Translations under genes and position numbers: made by a program | Notes under the pieces: model-generated | What the model was told of the DNA's origin: nothing | The model's database searches: none | The model's input: the letters and a program-made list of their open reading frames with translations, nothing else | Shown here: piece after piece, positions 1 to 6,645 of the stretch | Layout: each line of letters opens with the position of its first letter | Numbering within the stretch: position 1 is the stretch's first letter | Assembly: GCA_964530445.1 (NCBI GenBank) | Contig: CAZHBJ010000175.1 | Span: 1 to 6,700 of the forward strand | From: FEN-1297 sp964530445 | Lineage (GTDB): Bacteria; Bacteroidota; Ignavibacteria; Ignavibacteriales; Ignavibacteriaceae | DNA: 6,700 nucleotides | Direction: 5' to 3'

Positions 1-693
1 GGAATTTTCAGTCTTGAAATGTCAACAATGCAGCTTATAATAAGATTATTGTGTGCAGAAGGAAGATTGAATGCTCATCTGGTAAGGACGGGTAAATTAC
101 CTAATGAAGAAGGAGTTAAATTAAGCAGGAATGCTCATAAATTAATTGAGTCTCCTATTTATGTTGACGATATGCCTGCACAAACAGTTTTGGAAATCCG
201 CGCAAAGGCAAGAAGATTAAAAGCTGAAAAAAATATCGGGATGATTATTATAGATTATCTTCAATTGATGCAAGGACCTGCAAATATTGAAAGCCGTGAA
301 AGAGAAATATCTCATATTTCAAGATCGTTAAAATCTTTGGCTAAAGAATTAAATATACCTGTTATTGCTTTGGCACAATTGAACAGAGCAGTTGAAACGA
401 GAACAGACAAACGTCCGCAGTTATCGGATTTAAGAGAATCAGGCTCTATAGAACAGGATGCAGACGTTGTCCTTTTCCTAAATCGTCCGGAATATTACGG
501 AATAAAAACTTTTCCCGATGATGCAACTCCTACTGATGGAGTTGCCGAAATAATAATCGGTAAACAGCGTAATGGTCCCACAGGTGATGTTCGATTAGCA
601 TTTATAAAAGAATATGCCCGGTTTGAAAATCTTGCTCATGCAAGACAAATTGAGGAATATTCCAATGTCCCTTCAAGTGAAGATATAATTTAA
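1..693 (+). CDS. dnaB: Replicative DNA helicase DnaB, C-terminal part (5' end outside window)
   Basis: The frame is open from base 1, so the gene enters from the left; the Met at 19 is internal. About 230 codons are visible, the latter half of a protein usually near 450-500 residues. They form the RecA-like motor domain of the hexameric helicase that unwinds DNA at the replication fork using ATP. Visible hallmarks, in window codons: FSLEM (3-7), whose Glu is the expected catalytic base; Walker B MIIIDYLQLM (81-90); VIALAQLNRAVE (121-132); the DNA-binding loop and following helix RPQLSDLRESGSIEQDAD (138-155); and GKQRNGPTG (187-195), carrying the Lys and Arg that reach into the neighbouring subunit's ATP site. 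The Walker A motif and the primase-binding N-terminal domain lie outside the window. No intein or frameshift is seen in the visible part. RadA/Sms is excluded by these DnaB-specific motifs. Confidence 0.96.
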   Translation, partial: GIFSLEMSTMQLIIRLLCAEGRLNAHLVRTGKLPNEEGVKLSRNAHKLIESPIYVDDMPAQTVLEIRAKARRLKAEKNIGMIIIDYLQLMQGPANIESREREISHISRSLKSLAKELNIPVIALAQLNRAVETRTDKRPQLSDLRESGSIEQDADVVLFLNRPEYYGIKTFPDDATPTDGVAEIIIGKQRNGPTGDVRLAFIKEYARFENLAHARQIEEYSNVPSSEDII

Positions 694-734
694 ACAGACA
701 CTGCAAAAATATAAAGCTCAGGGAATCACTTAAT

Positions 735-1589
735 ATGAAAATGAAATGTATGTTACTATTTGTCTTGGCCGCCGGATTTCTTCAAGCACAAATCTTTACG
801 CCGCAAGATAAAAAAATCTGTAAATCTAAATTCAAATTTGCAGTAGAAAAAAAACTTGAGACGGAACCTATTGGCGGCGTAATAGTCGCAGTCGGTAAAA
901 GTTTTATAGGCACCAAATATGTCGCTCATACTTTGGAGAAGGGTAAATCCGAAACTTTGGTTGTTGATTTAACCGGATTGGATTGTACTACTTTTTTAGA
1001 AAATTGCTTGGCGTTTGCAAGATGTATTAAAGAAGGAAAAACTACGTTCAAGGATTATGAAAATGAATTGACTAAAATAAGATATAGGGACGGTGTAATT
1101 AATAAGTATCCGTCACGTCTCCATTATTTTTCGGATTGGATTTATAATAATGAACAGAAAGGAATAGTAAAAAATATTTCGAAGGAGATCGGTGGTGACC
1201 CGATTAAATTTGATGTCGATTTTATGTCTACTCACCCTGATAGTTATGTCCAACTAAAGGAAAATCCGAAATTTATTCCTATCATAAAGAAACAGGAAGA
1301 AGCCATAAATAAGAGAACTTATTATTACATCCCTAAAGATTCGGTTTCGAAAGTCGAAAGTAAAATTAATAACGGTGATTTGATTGCAATAACTTCCAAT
1401 GTTAAGGGACTCGATATCAATCATGTTGGTATAGCAGTAAGGATGGATGACGGAAGAATACATTTTATGCATGCCCCCGATGTAGGATATAAGGTGCAAA
1501 TAACACCGGAACCTCTTGCCGATTATTTAACCAAGTTTAATAAAGACAGCGGTATTATTGTCATGAGAGCTCTTGAACCAAAAAATTAA
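735..1589 (+). CDS. Secreted DUF1460 N-acetylmuramoyl-L-alanine amidase (NlpC/P60 fold)
   Basis: This 284-residue protein matches the DUF1460 family over its full length. Characterised members are cysteine amidases that cut the MurNAc-L-Ala bond of anhydro-muropeptides released by lytic transglycosylases. Residues 1-19 form a signal peptide (short basic start, hydrophobic core, cut near LQAQ), so it probably acts in the periplasm. The catalytic Cys is most likely Cys84 in LDCTTFLE and the His is His230 in DINHVGIAV; His243 or His246 in HFMHA may help. Other family signatures are the SRLHYFSDW segment (127-135), FMSTHP (163-168), YIPK (198-201) and NNGDLIAIT (212-220). The ATG at 735 has a weak AGGGA ten bases upstream; Met3 is an alternative start. 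The 41-base gap after dnaB shows no terminator or promoter, so read-through is possible. Its stop overlaps that of the convergent lipoprotein remnant. Family assignment is strong; exact substrate is inferred from the family. Confidence 0.9.
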   Translation: MKMKCMLLFVLAAGFLQAQIFTPQDKKICKSKFKFAVEKKLETEPIGGVIVAVGKSFIGTKYVAHTLEKGKSETLVVDLTGLDCTTFLENCLAFARCIKEGKTTFKDYENELTKIRYRDGVINKYPSRLHYFSDWIYNNEQKGIVKNISKEIGGDPIKFDVDFMSTHPDSYVQLKENPKFIPIIKKQEEAINKRTYYYIPKDSVSKVESKINNGDLIAITSNVKGLDINHVGIAVRMDDGRIHFMHAPDVGYKVQITPEPLADYLTKFNKDSGIIVMRALEPKN

Positions 1590-1840
1590 ATACCAATAAA
1601 GCCGGATATGGTAAAAAATAGTGAATAGCTATTTTCTAGCTTTATCAGCTGACTTTTATTTTCTCCATTGATATCGATTATTTGAAGATCCCGGGTATTG
1701 TTTGAATAATATATTATCTTCCCATCGGGTGTGCAAAGGGGATATGATCTTTGGCCGCCATCATAAAATGTAAGCTGTTTTATATTTTCTCCATTACTAT
1801 CCATTCTGAAGATTTGTCTTGTTAAAGTGGTATCATATTT
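1586..1840 (-). pseudogene. Detached C-terminal blades of the PD40 lipoprotein, beyond the in-frame stop
   Basis: Directly after the TAA at 1841-1843, the same reading frame runs on for 84 codons and still reads as PD40 sequence: KYDTTLTRQIFRMDSNGEN, then KQLTFYDGG, then TPDGKIIYYSN and IIDINGENKSQLI. The fragment completes the interrupted blade and adds one more, followed by a short hydrophobic end (SLFFTISGFIGI) that could be the closing strand. An ATG at 1804 could allow a 72-residue restart, but it would begin inside a blade and lack a signal peptide. The simplest reading is the 3' part of one gene split by a point mutation; read-through or a sequencing error would give the same picture. 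The fragment ends by overlapping four bases with the convergent DUF1460 gene. Confidence 0.7.
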
Positions 1841-2626
1841 TTAAAATATAATATAATTGCCATTGACAAACCATTGAACATTATAAAGCATATAACCATA
1901 CTGTTCGGTAATGGGTCGACAGTTTGAACCGTCAATATCCGTAATAAAAACCCTCGATTTATAATTTACAATATTATTGAAAACAATTTTTTGTCCATCT
2001 GGTGAAATTGAATAATTGCTGTTATCACCTGGTTCTCCGGTTAATTGTTGTAAATCAGTTTTATCAGGTTTAATACTATATATCTGATTATTATGGGTAA
2101 ATAATAACTTGCGACCTGTTGGAAGCCAAGCAGGAAAAATTATGTTTGTATCGTATGATAAAACTTCATCTTGGGTACCATCAATATCGATAATGTGTAA
2201 TTCCTTAGAGCTATTTAATGTATTGGTTAAGGAGAAGGCAATTTTATTCCCAAAGGGAGACACAGCAATTTTATTTATATACGCTAAAGGTTTTGTAAAA
2301 AGGCATACTTCTTCTCTGGAATCTACATTAACTTTCCAAAGAGAAGTTGTATCATGGTCGGTTGTGTCAAACGTATAAATATATTTTTGGAAAATAAGTT
2401 GTTTATTATCCGATGTCCAATCCATGGGTTTGCACGACATTCTTGAGGAAACTACAATTTGATTTTTCGTTCCGTCGTTATTTATAACAGATATGTTTTT
2501 ACTACTTCCGGTAGTATAAGCTATTTGGTATTTAATTGTAAAATCCGGAATTAAACCCATACCAGTATCTTTGCAGCCTATAAAAGTTGAAAGGAGGATA
2601 AATGCTAATAAAGCAGTCTTTTTCAT
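1841..2626 (-). CDS. PD40/TolB-type beta-propeller lipoprotein, cut short by an in-frame stop
   Basis: This 261-residue product starts with a lipoprotein signal (MKKTALLAFILLSTFIGC), giving lipid attachment at Cys18 and a periplasmic or outer-membrane place. An upstream in-frame ATG at 2674 would add 16 residues ahead of this signal, so I prefer the start at 2626. After the Cys come PD40-like blades, each with an x-PDG-like turn and an IDxDG-like turn: around 33-60, TSDNKQLIF (71-79), SPFGNKIAF with IDIDG (123-150), PTGRKLLF (169-176), SPDGQKIVF with TDIDG (208-233) and VNGNYIIF (254-261). The frame then meets TAA at 1841-1843 in mid-blade, and the same frame continues with further blades, so the product is probably a truncated form of a roughly 345-residue protein. 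Such propellers resemble TolB but usually have no assigned role; the ligand is unknown. No pal, tolA or other Tol genes are adjacent, so tolB is not claimed. Confidence 0.72.
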   Translation of the reverse strand: MKKTALLAFILLSTFIGCKDTGMGLIPDFTIKYQIAYTTGSSKNISVINNDGTKNQIVVSSRMSCKPMDWTSDNKQLIFQKYIYTFDTTDHDTTSLWKVNVDSREEVCLFTKPLAYINKIAVSPFGNKIAFSLTNTLNSSKELHIIDIDGTQDEVLSYDTNIIFPAWLPTGRKLLFTHNNQIYSIKPDKTDLQQLTGEPGDNSNYSISPDGQKIVFNNIVNYKSRVFITDIDGSNCRPITEQYGYMLYNVQWFVNGNYIIF

Positions 2627-2735
2627 TCCCTTATTATATGAAATTCTAAGATGATTTAAATTAAAAAAAAGCAATCAATAAATAAAGATATTCTGAAGAA
2701 ATTAAATAGACTTCTTCGTAATAAGATTGAGCAAC

Positions 2736-2789
2736 TTGTAAGCAATTATCTTACAAAGATAGATACATTAAATAAGGTTGATTGTAAGC
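2736..2789. repeat. TTGTAAG inverted and direct repeat cluster in the 218-base spacer
   Basis: TTGTAAG (2736-2742) and CTTACAA (2750-2756) form a perfect 7-base inverted repeat with a 7-base spacer. TTGTAAGC occurs again in direct orientation at 2782-2789, which could pair with the same CTTACAA. The structure lies between the lipoprotein start and the nfo end and overlaps the promoter-like box at 2754-2761. There is no T-run after the stem on either strand, so it does not look like an intrinsic terminator. It could be an operator or mRNA-leader structure, or chance in AT-rich DNA. The rest of the 2627-2844 spacer holds no recognised gene. Confidence 0.3.
2754..2761 (-). promoter_or_regulatory. 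Candidate Bacteroidota-type -7 box for the PD40 lipoprotein
   Basis: Read on the minus strand this is TATCTTTG, an exact match to TAnnTTTG. It lies about 127 bases upstream of the lipoprotein start at 2626, which would leave a leader of roughly 120 bases. No TTG/TTTG -33 element is found at the usual distance, so the call rests on the -7 box alone. The box overlaps one arm of the inverted repeat at 2736-2756. Confidence 0.35.
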
Positions 2790-2844
2790 TTATTAAATTA
2801 AAAATAAAATAATATAGCAATGAACAAATAAATAAATTCAACTT

Positions 2845-3714
2845 TTAAATGATCAAATTTTTCAGTGTCCTTATATTTGTCAAATCTTCTTTGCATTCTT
2901 TCCCTTTCGGCGTTTCAAGAATTTTGGGTACTTTTTCCAATCTTTTATCGTTCATAATATTTTTAAATCCTTCTTTACCGATCAAACCTTTGCCGATATG
3001 TTCATGCCTGTCAACCCTGCTGCCGAGTTCTTTTTTACTGTCGTTCATATGAAAACATTTAAGCCGTTCCAATCCTATTATATCATCAAATTCCTTAATA
3101 ACTTTTTTATAATTCTTTTCATTTTTTATATCATAACCAGCCGCAAAAATATGAGCCGTATCTATACATACTGTTATTCTTTTCTTATCATCAACCAGAT
3201 CAATAATTTTTCTCAAATGTTCAAACTTATAACCTATAGCAGTTCCCTGTCCGGCGGTAGCTTCAATCATACTGGAAACTTTAAATCCTTTTGTTTTTTG
3301 ATGTGCAATGTTTAACGATTCGGCAATTAATTTAATTCCTTCATCTTCACCTTTTCCGCCATGCGAACCGGGATGAAAATTTAAATACGGGATTCCTAAA
3401 AGTTCACATCTTTCAAGCTCATCCAAAAATGCAGCTCTGGATTTAGTTAATATTTCTTTATCCTTTGCACAAAGATTAATAAGGTAGCAGTCATGTGAAA
3501 CTACAAATTTAATGTTTGAATTTTTGAGCCGTGATTTGAACAAAACAATTTCATTTTCATTTAAAGGTTTAGCAAACCACCTGTTGTTATTTTTCGTAAA
3601 GATTTGCATCGCATTAAATTTTAGCTTTTCAGCTAATGGAATTGATTCGGCAACACCGCCCTGAATTGAAGTATGAGCGCCTAATAAATGCTTTGAATTG
3701 TTTGATTGTCTCAT
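2845..3714 (-). CDS. nfo: Endonuclease IV (apurinic/apyrimidinic endonuclease)
   Basis: This 289-residue protein is a full-length Nfo-family TIM-barrel enzyme, which cuts the DNA backbone 5' of abasic sites and cleans blocked 3' ends in base excision repair in the cytoplasm. All nine metal ligands known from the E. coli enzyme can be placed, with a constant offset of 5-6: His74, His114, Glu151, Asp185, His188, His222, Asp235, His237 and Glu267. They lie in the motifs VVSHDCYLINLC, LNFHPGSH, MIEATAGQG, VCIDTAHIFAAGYD, CFHMNDSK, RVDRHEHIGKG and ILETPKG, so three Zn ions are expected. The N-terminal LLGAHTSIQGG also fits. The ATG at 3714 follows an A-rich leader with no clear Shine-Dalgarno site. 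The gene begins 35 bases after anmK ends on the same strand and has no visible promoter of its own, so it is probably co-transcribed with anmK. No T-rich terminator hairpin is obvious downstream. Confidence 0.96.
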   Translation of the reverse strand: MRQSNNSKHLLGAHTSIQGGVAESIPLAEKLKFNAMQIFTKNNNRWFAKPLNENEIVLFKSRLKNSNIKFVVSHDCYLINLCAKDKEILTKSRAAFLDELERCELLGIPYLNFHPGSHGGKGEDEGIKLIAESLNIAHQKTKGFKVSSMIEATAGQGTAIGYKFEHLRKIIDLVDDKKRITVCIDTAHIFAAGYDIKNEKNYKKVIKEFDDIIGLERLKCFHMNDSKKELGSRVDRHEHIGKGLIGKEGFKNIMNDKRLEKVPKILETPKGKECKEDLTNIRTLKNLII

Positions 3715-3749
3715 TTTTAAATTGCTGATTAAAGTTTAACTTATTTACG

Positions 3750-4943
3750 TTATGGTAGACAAATCTTTCCAAGAATTGTTTTTCTTGATGCACCTGTGAC
3801 TCTCGGAATATTATTCGGATTGCCGGATAACGTTTCATTTGCCAAAACTGCAAAGCAAATGGCTTCCTTGGCATCTGAAGAAATTCCTAATTCTTTAATG
3901 TTTTTTATTTTAATCTCCCTCCCGAAATATTTTTTTAAGGAAGACATTAAAAATTTATTTTTTGCACCTCCGCCGCTTACATAAAGTTCGTCAATTTCAG
4001 TATCTGATTTAATAAATTTTTCATAATTTCTATAAACACCGTAAGCAGTAAATTTTGTTATTGTAGAAAGCCAATCTTCATGTGATATTTTTTTATATTT
4101 TCTTAGTAGAGGTGATAAAAAGTCTTTCCCGTAATATTCTCTTCCGGTCGATTTGGGCGGCGGCATCTCAATAAATCTATCGCGCTTTTTTATATCGTTT
4201 AATAATTTATCATTTATTTTACCATGTGAGGCATGATTTCCATTCTTATCAAAATCGGAGTTGAAAAATTTTTTAGCTAACAAGTCAATCATCATATTAC
4301 CCGGACCTGTATCAAAAGCCAATACATCTTCCGCATTTCCCTTTTTATTTAAAATTGTGATGTTCGAAATACCGCCGATATTTAATAGTGCTCTGTTTAA
4401 TTTATTTGAATGAAACATTATGTAATCAAAATAAGGAACAAGAGGCGCCCCTTCACCGCCGAGTGCAATATCTCCGGTTCTAAAATCACCGACCGTTAAA
4501 ATACCGGTAAGTTTTGCGATTACGCTTGGATCTCCTATCTGCAATGTGGAACCGAATTTATATCCGAAATAATTTTTCTTTTGCGGAAGATGATGAATTG
4601 TTTGTCCGTGAGAGCCGATAAAATCAATTTTGGCTAAGTTTATTTTGGCTTTTTTACAAACCGATTTTACCGCATCCGCATAAATGTGAGCAATCAAAAA
4701 ATTTAATCTGCATATATCTGATACATTTCCGCTATTGATGATTGAATTATTCAGTAGTTTTTGTTTCAATCCTTTTGGAAAAGGATAAGTGATAAAACCA
4801 ATTTGCTTAAGCTTTGTATTTTTTCCGCTTCCGTTTATTTCAAGCAATACGGTATCAACACCGTCAAGGGAAGTGCCGGACATAAGGCCGATTGCAATTT
4901 TTTTTCTCTTTAGTGAAACTTTTTGAAGATCATGAATATTCAT
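3750..4943 (-). CDS. anmK: Anhydro-N-acetylmuramic acid kinase
   Basis: AnmK opens the 1,6-anhydro ring of anhydro-MurNAc and phosphorylates it with ATP, giving MurNAc-6-phosphate for peptidoglycan recycling in the cytoplasm. This 397-residue protein carries the family's ASKHA-fold motifs in order: GLMSGTSLDGVD (19-30, ATP phosphate loop), GSHGQTIHH (110-118), QIGDPS (135-140), DFRTGDIALGGEGAPLVP (153-170), LNIGGISNIT (187-196), FDTGPGN (210-216), PKSTGREYYG (263-272) and VSGGGAKN (322-329). Asp211 aligns with the catalytic base Asp182 of the Pseudomonas enzyme. It is slightly longer than the usual 360-370 residues, partly through a 14-residue basic N-terminal extension; no start codon lies between Met1 and the motif, so the start is settled. 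It leads a probable anmK-nfo operon. MurQ, the next enzyme of the pathway, is not in the window. Confidence 0.96.
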   Translation of the reverse strand: MNIHDLQKVSLKRKKIAIGLMSGTSLDGVDTVLLEINGSGKNTKLKQIGFITYPFPKGLKQKLLNNSIINSGNVSDICRLNFLIAHIYADAVKSVCKKAKINLAKIDFIGSHGQTIHHLPQKKNYFGYKFGSTLQIGDPSVIAKLTGILTVGDFRTGDIALGGEGAPLVPYFDYIMFHSNKLNRALLNIGGISNITILNKKGNAEDVLAFDTGPGNMMIDLLAKKFFNSDFDKNGNHASHGKINDKLLNDIKKRDRFIEMPPPKSTGREYYGKDFLSPLLRKYKKISHEDWLSTITKFTAYGVYRNYEKFIKSDTEIDELYVSGGGAKNKFLMSSLKKYFGREIKIKNIKELGISSDAKEAICFAVLANETLSGNPNNIPRVTGASRKTILGKICLP

Positions 4944-5015
4944 AATGAGTAATTAAAATTATTAGTTAATTTAGTTGTTAAAATAGAAAATTAAATTAGT
5001 TTTTTCATCGAAACG

Positions 5016-5045
5016 CAAAATAAAGTTCATATTTAATAATTCAAA
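5016..5045 (-). promoter_or_regulatory. Candidate promoter of anmK-nfo
   Basis: On the minus strand TTTG (5045-5042) is followed after 18 bases by TTATTTTG (5023-5016), one mismatch from TAnnTTTG. Both elements and spacing fit the Bacteroidota -33/-7 pattern. The predicted leader to the anmK ATG at 4943 is about 65 bases of AT-rich DNA with no Shine-Dalgarno site. Confidence 0.45.
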
Positions 5046-5057
5046 AATTAATTATTA
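5034..5057. repeat. 8-base inverted repeat between the divergent promoters
   Basis: TAATAATT (5034-5041) and AATTATTA (5050-5057) are perfect inverted repeats with an 8-base spacer. They sit over the expected -33 zones of both the anmK promoter and the promoter of the transglutaminase-like gene, where a shared regulator could bind. The sequence is purely A and T, so chance is a serious alternative. Confidence 0.25.
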
Positions 5058-5071
5058 TACGGCTAAATACT

Positions 5072-5079
5072 TATATTTG
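5072..5079 (+). promoter_or_regulatory. Candidate -7 box for the transglutaminase-like gene
   Basis: TATATTTG is an exact match to the Bacteroidota TAnnTTTG element and lies 35 bases before the ATG at 5115, giving a predicted leader of roughly 28-30 bases. The -33 position (about 5048-5052) is AT-rich but has no TTG, so the upstream half is weak. It is divergent from the anmK promoter. Confidence 0.5.
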
Positions 5080-5114
5080 CATTCAAGTTTATAGAAACAA
5101 ATTAAATTCTTATT

Positions 5115-6557
5115 ATGAAAAAATTATTTATTTTTATGATGTTTTCAATTTTGATTACACCAGTTTTCTCTCAAACAAGATACCCCTCCATAAACAAACA
5201 AATAAAGGAAGGGAATTATACTGTCGCTTCTAAGATGATCAACAAAATTCTAGCATCTAAAAAGTTAACAGGAACCGAAACTTACAATTTGAAATTTCAA
5301 ATTGACAAAATGCATAGAATCAGACTGGATTTTGATAGAACACAGGATTATGTAGTTAAAGCATTAAAAAAATATTATCCGGATATTAACGAAAAAATGC
5401 TTTCAAAATGGGAAAAACAAAAATCATTGGAAATGAAGGTGATTGACGGGAAGAAAATGTTTTTTCATAATGCAGTTCCCAATTTGTTCAGAATAAATAA
5501 AGAGGCGAAAAATAAAAAAGAAGAAATTGACGGTGTCTCTCAAAATAAATTAAGAAACTTTTTGAAAACTAATCTTCCTGAAGTTGTACATGAATGCTTA
5601 ACGTCAAAAAAAGTATTTGTTAATCCGGTTACGATGAAAATTACTTATACACTAACCGTTGATTCAAACGCAGTACCTGCCGGCCAGGTAATACGCTGCT
5701 GGCTGCCGTATCCAAAAGAAGATCCACCGAGACAAACGGAAATTAAGCTGCTTTCTGTCAATTCAAAGGAATATGTTATTGCGGATAATTCACATCCTCA
5801 GAGAACATTATATATGGAGAAAGTTGCTGAGGAGAATAAGCCGACTGTATTTAAAATGCAGTTAGAATATACTGCTTATTCCGAGTGGCATAATATTGAT
5901 TCTGCAAAAGTGCTGCCTTATGATACAACTTCGGCAATGTATAAAGAGTACACTTCTCAGAGACCGCCGCACATTGTATTTACAAATCAAATAGAAAAAC
6001 TTTCAAAAGAAATTGTAGGAAATACAACAAACCCATATGAAAAAGTAAAAAAGATTTATTCTTGGATTAGCGAAAATATCCCTTGGGCTAGTGCAAGAGA
6101 ATATTCAACAATCAATAACATTTCATCTTATTGTTTGACAAATGGACATGGTGATTGCGGCATAAAAACTATTACTTTTATGACCTTAGCAAGATATAAC
6201 GGTATTCCATGCAGATGGCAAAGCGGCTGGATGATGCATCCGGGCAGCGTAAATCTTCACGATTGGGGTGAAGTTTACTTTAATGGTTACGGCTGGGTTC
6301 CCCTAGATCAAAGTTTTGGAATTCAAAAATATTCTGATGATTCGTTAGTGAAATATTTTTATATAGGAGGAATAGATTCTTACAGACTTATTGTGAATGA
6401 CGATTATGGACAGCCGCTGTTTCCCGCGAAAATTTATCCGAGAAGTGAAACAAATGACTTCCAGCGCGGGGAGGTAGAATGGAAGGGTGGTAATCTTTAT
6501 TTTAATAAATGGGATTATCATATGGATGTTCAATATATAGAGCCGGAGAAAAAGTAA
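5115..6557 (+). CDS. Secreted transglutaminase-like cysteine hydrolase
   Basis: This 480-residue protein has a signal peptide (residues 1-20, ending PVFSQ), so it is exported. Residues 21-160 are lysine-rich, mostly helical in appearance, and match nothing I recognise. Residues 165-260 look like a beta-sandwich (MKITYTLTV, VIRCWLPYP, FKMQLEYTAYSEW), commonly seen ahead of this core. The transglutaminase core spans about 300-400, with a full catalytic triad: Cys348 in GHGDCGIKT, His382 in NLHDWGEVYF and Asp398 in WVPLDQSFG. The final 80 residues are rich in aromatic and charged residues. Members of this superfamily can act as proteases, peptide hydrolases or cross-linkers; the substrate here is unknown. 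Divergence from anmK hints at cell-envelope work, but this is only inference. The ATG has an A-rich leader and no Shine-Dalgarno site, as is common in Bacteroidota. Confidence 0.85.
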   Translation: MKKLFIFMMFSILITPVFSQTRYPSINKQIKEGNYTVASKMINKILASKKLTGTETYNLKFQIDKMHRIRLDFDRTQDYVVKALKKYYPDINEKMLSKWEKQKSLEMKVIDGKKMFFHNAVPNLFRINKEAKNKKEEIDGVSQNKLRNFLKTNLPEVVHECLTSKKVFVNPVTMKITYTLTVDSNAVPAGQVIRCWLPYPKEDPPRQTEIKLLSVNSKEYVIADNSHPQRTLYMEKVAEENKPTVFKMQLEYTAYSEWHNIDSAKVLPYDTTSAMYKEYTSQRPPHIVFTNQIEKLSKEIVGNTTNPYEKVKKIYSWISENIPWASAREYSTINNISSYCLTNGHGDCGIKTITFMTLARYNGIPCRWQSGWMMHPGSVNLHDWGEVYFNGYGWVPLDQSFGIQKYSDDSLVKYFYIGGIDSYRLIVNDDYGQPLFPAKIYPRSETNDFQRGEVEWKGGNLYFNKWDYHMDVQYIEPEKK

Positions 6558-6637
6558 TAATACAACTAATAATTTAATTCTGCATATTTTGAATATCTAT
6601 TTTTCCATTTAAAAATTTTCCCTACGGTGAATTGAAA

Positions 6638-6645
6638 TAGCTTTG
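6638..6645 (+). promoter_or_regulatory. Candidate -7 box for a gene starting at or beyond the right edge
   Basis: TAGCTTTG matches TAnnTTTG and lies 49 bases before an ATG at 6694 that is followed by AAG and then the window end. No -33 TTG is found upstream of it. An alternative arrangement uses TTTG (6642-6645) as the -33 element and TAAATTTA (6666-6673) as an imperfect -7 box, 20 bases downstream. AGCTTTG is repeated at 6658-6664. Between 6558 and 6637 I see no gene and no convincing terminator for the upstream gene. Confidence 0.3.

Noticed and set aside
1254..1499. 81-codon minus-strand frame inside the DUF1460 gene
   Set aside because: It is antisense to conserved catalytic-domain sequence and matches nothing recognisable.
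1841..1843. TAA read as a sense codon through an alternative genetic code
   Set aside because: All complete genes in the window end in TAA at their expected family lengths, so TAA works as a stop here.
2109..2378. 89-codon plus-strand frame opposite the lipoprotein gene
   Set aside because: It is the antisense shadow of PD40 blades, with no recognisable motif, signal or upstream site.
1841..2626. Calling the propeller lipoprotein tolB
   Set aside because: It has PD40 blades and a lipid anchor, but no recognisable TolB N-terminal domain and no tol/pal neighbours.
2591..2646. AAGGAGG followed by ATG on the plus strand, a textbook Shine-Dalgarno arrangement
   Set aside because: It lies antisense to the lipoprotein signal peptide, arises from its Ile-Leu-Leu-Ser codons, and opens a frame of only 15 codons.
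2998..3315. 105-codon plus-strand frame opposite nfo
   Set aside because: It is a Phe/Ile-rich shadow of a strongly conserved nfo sequence on the other strand.
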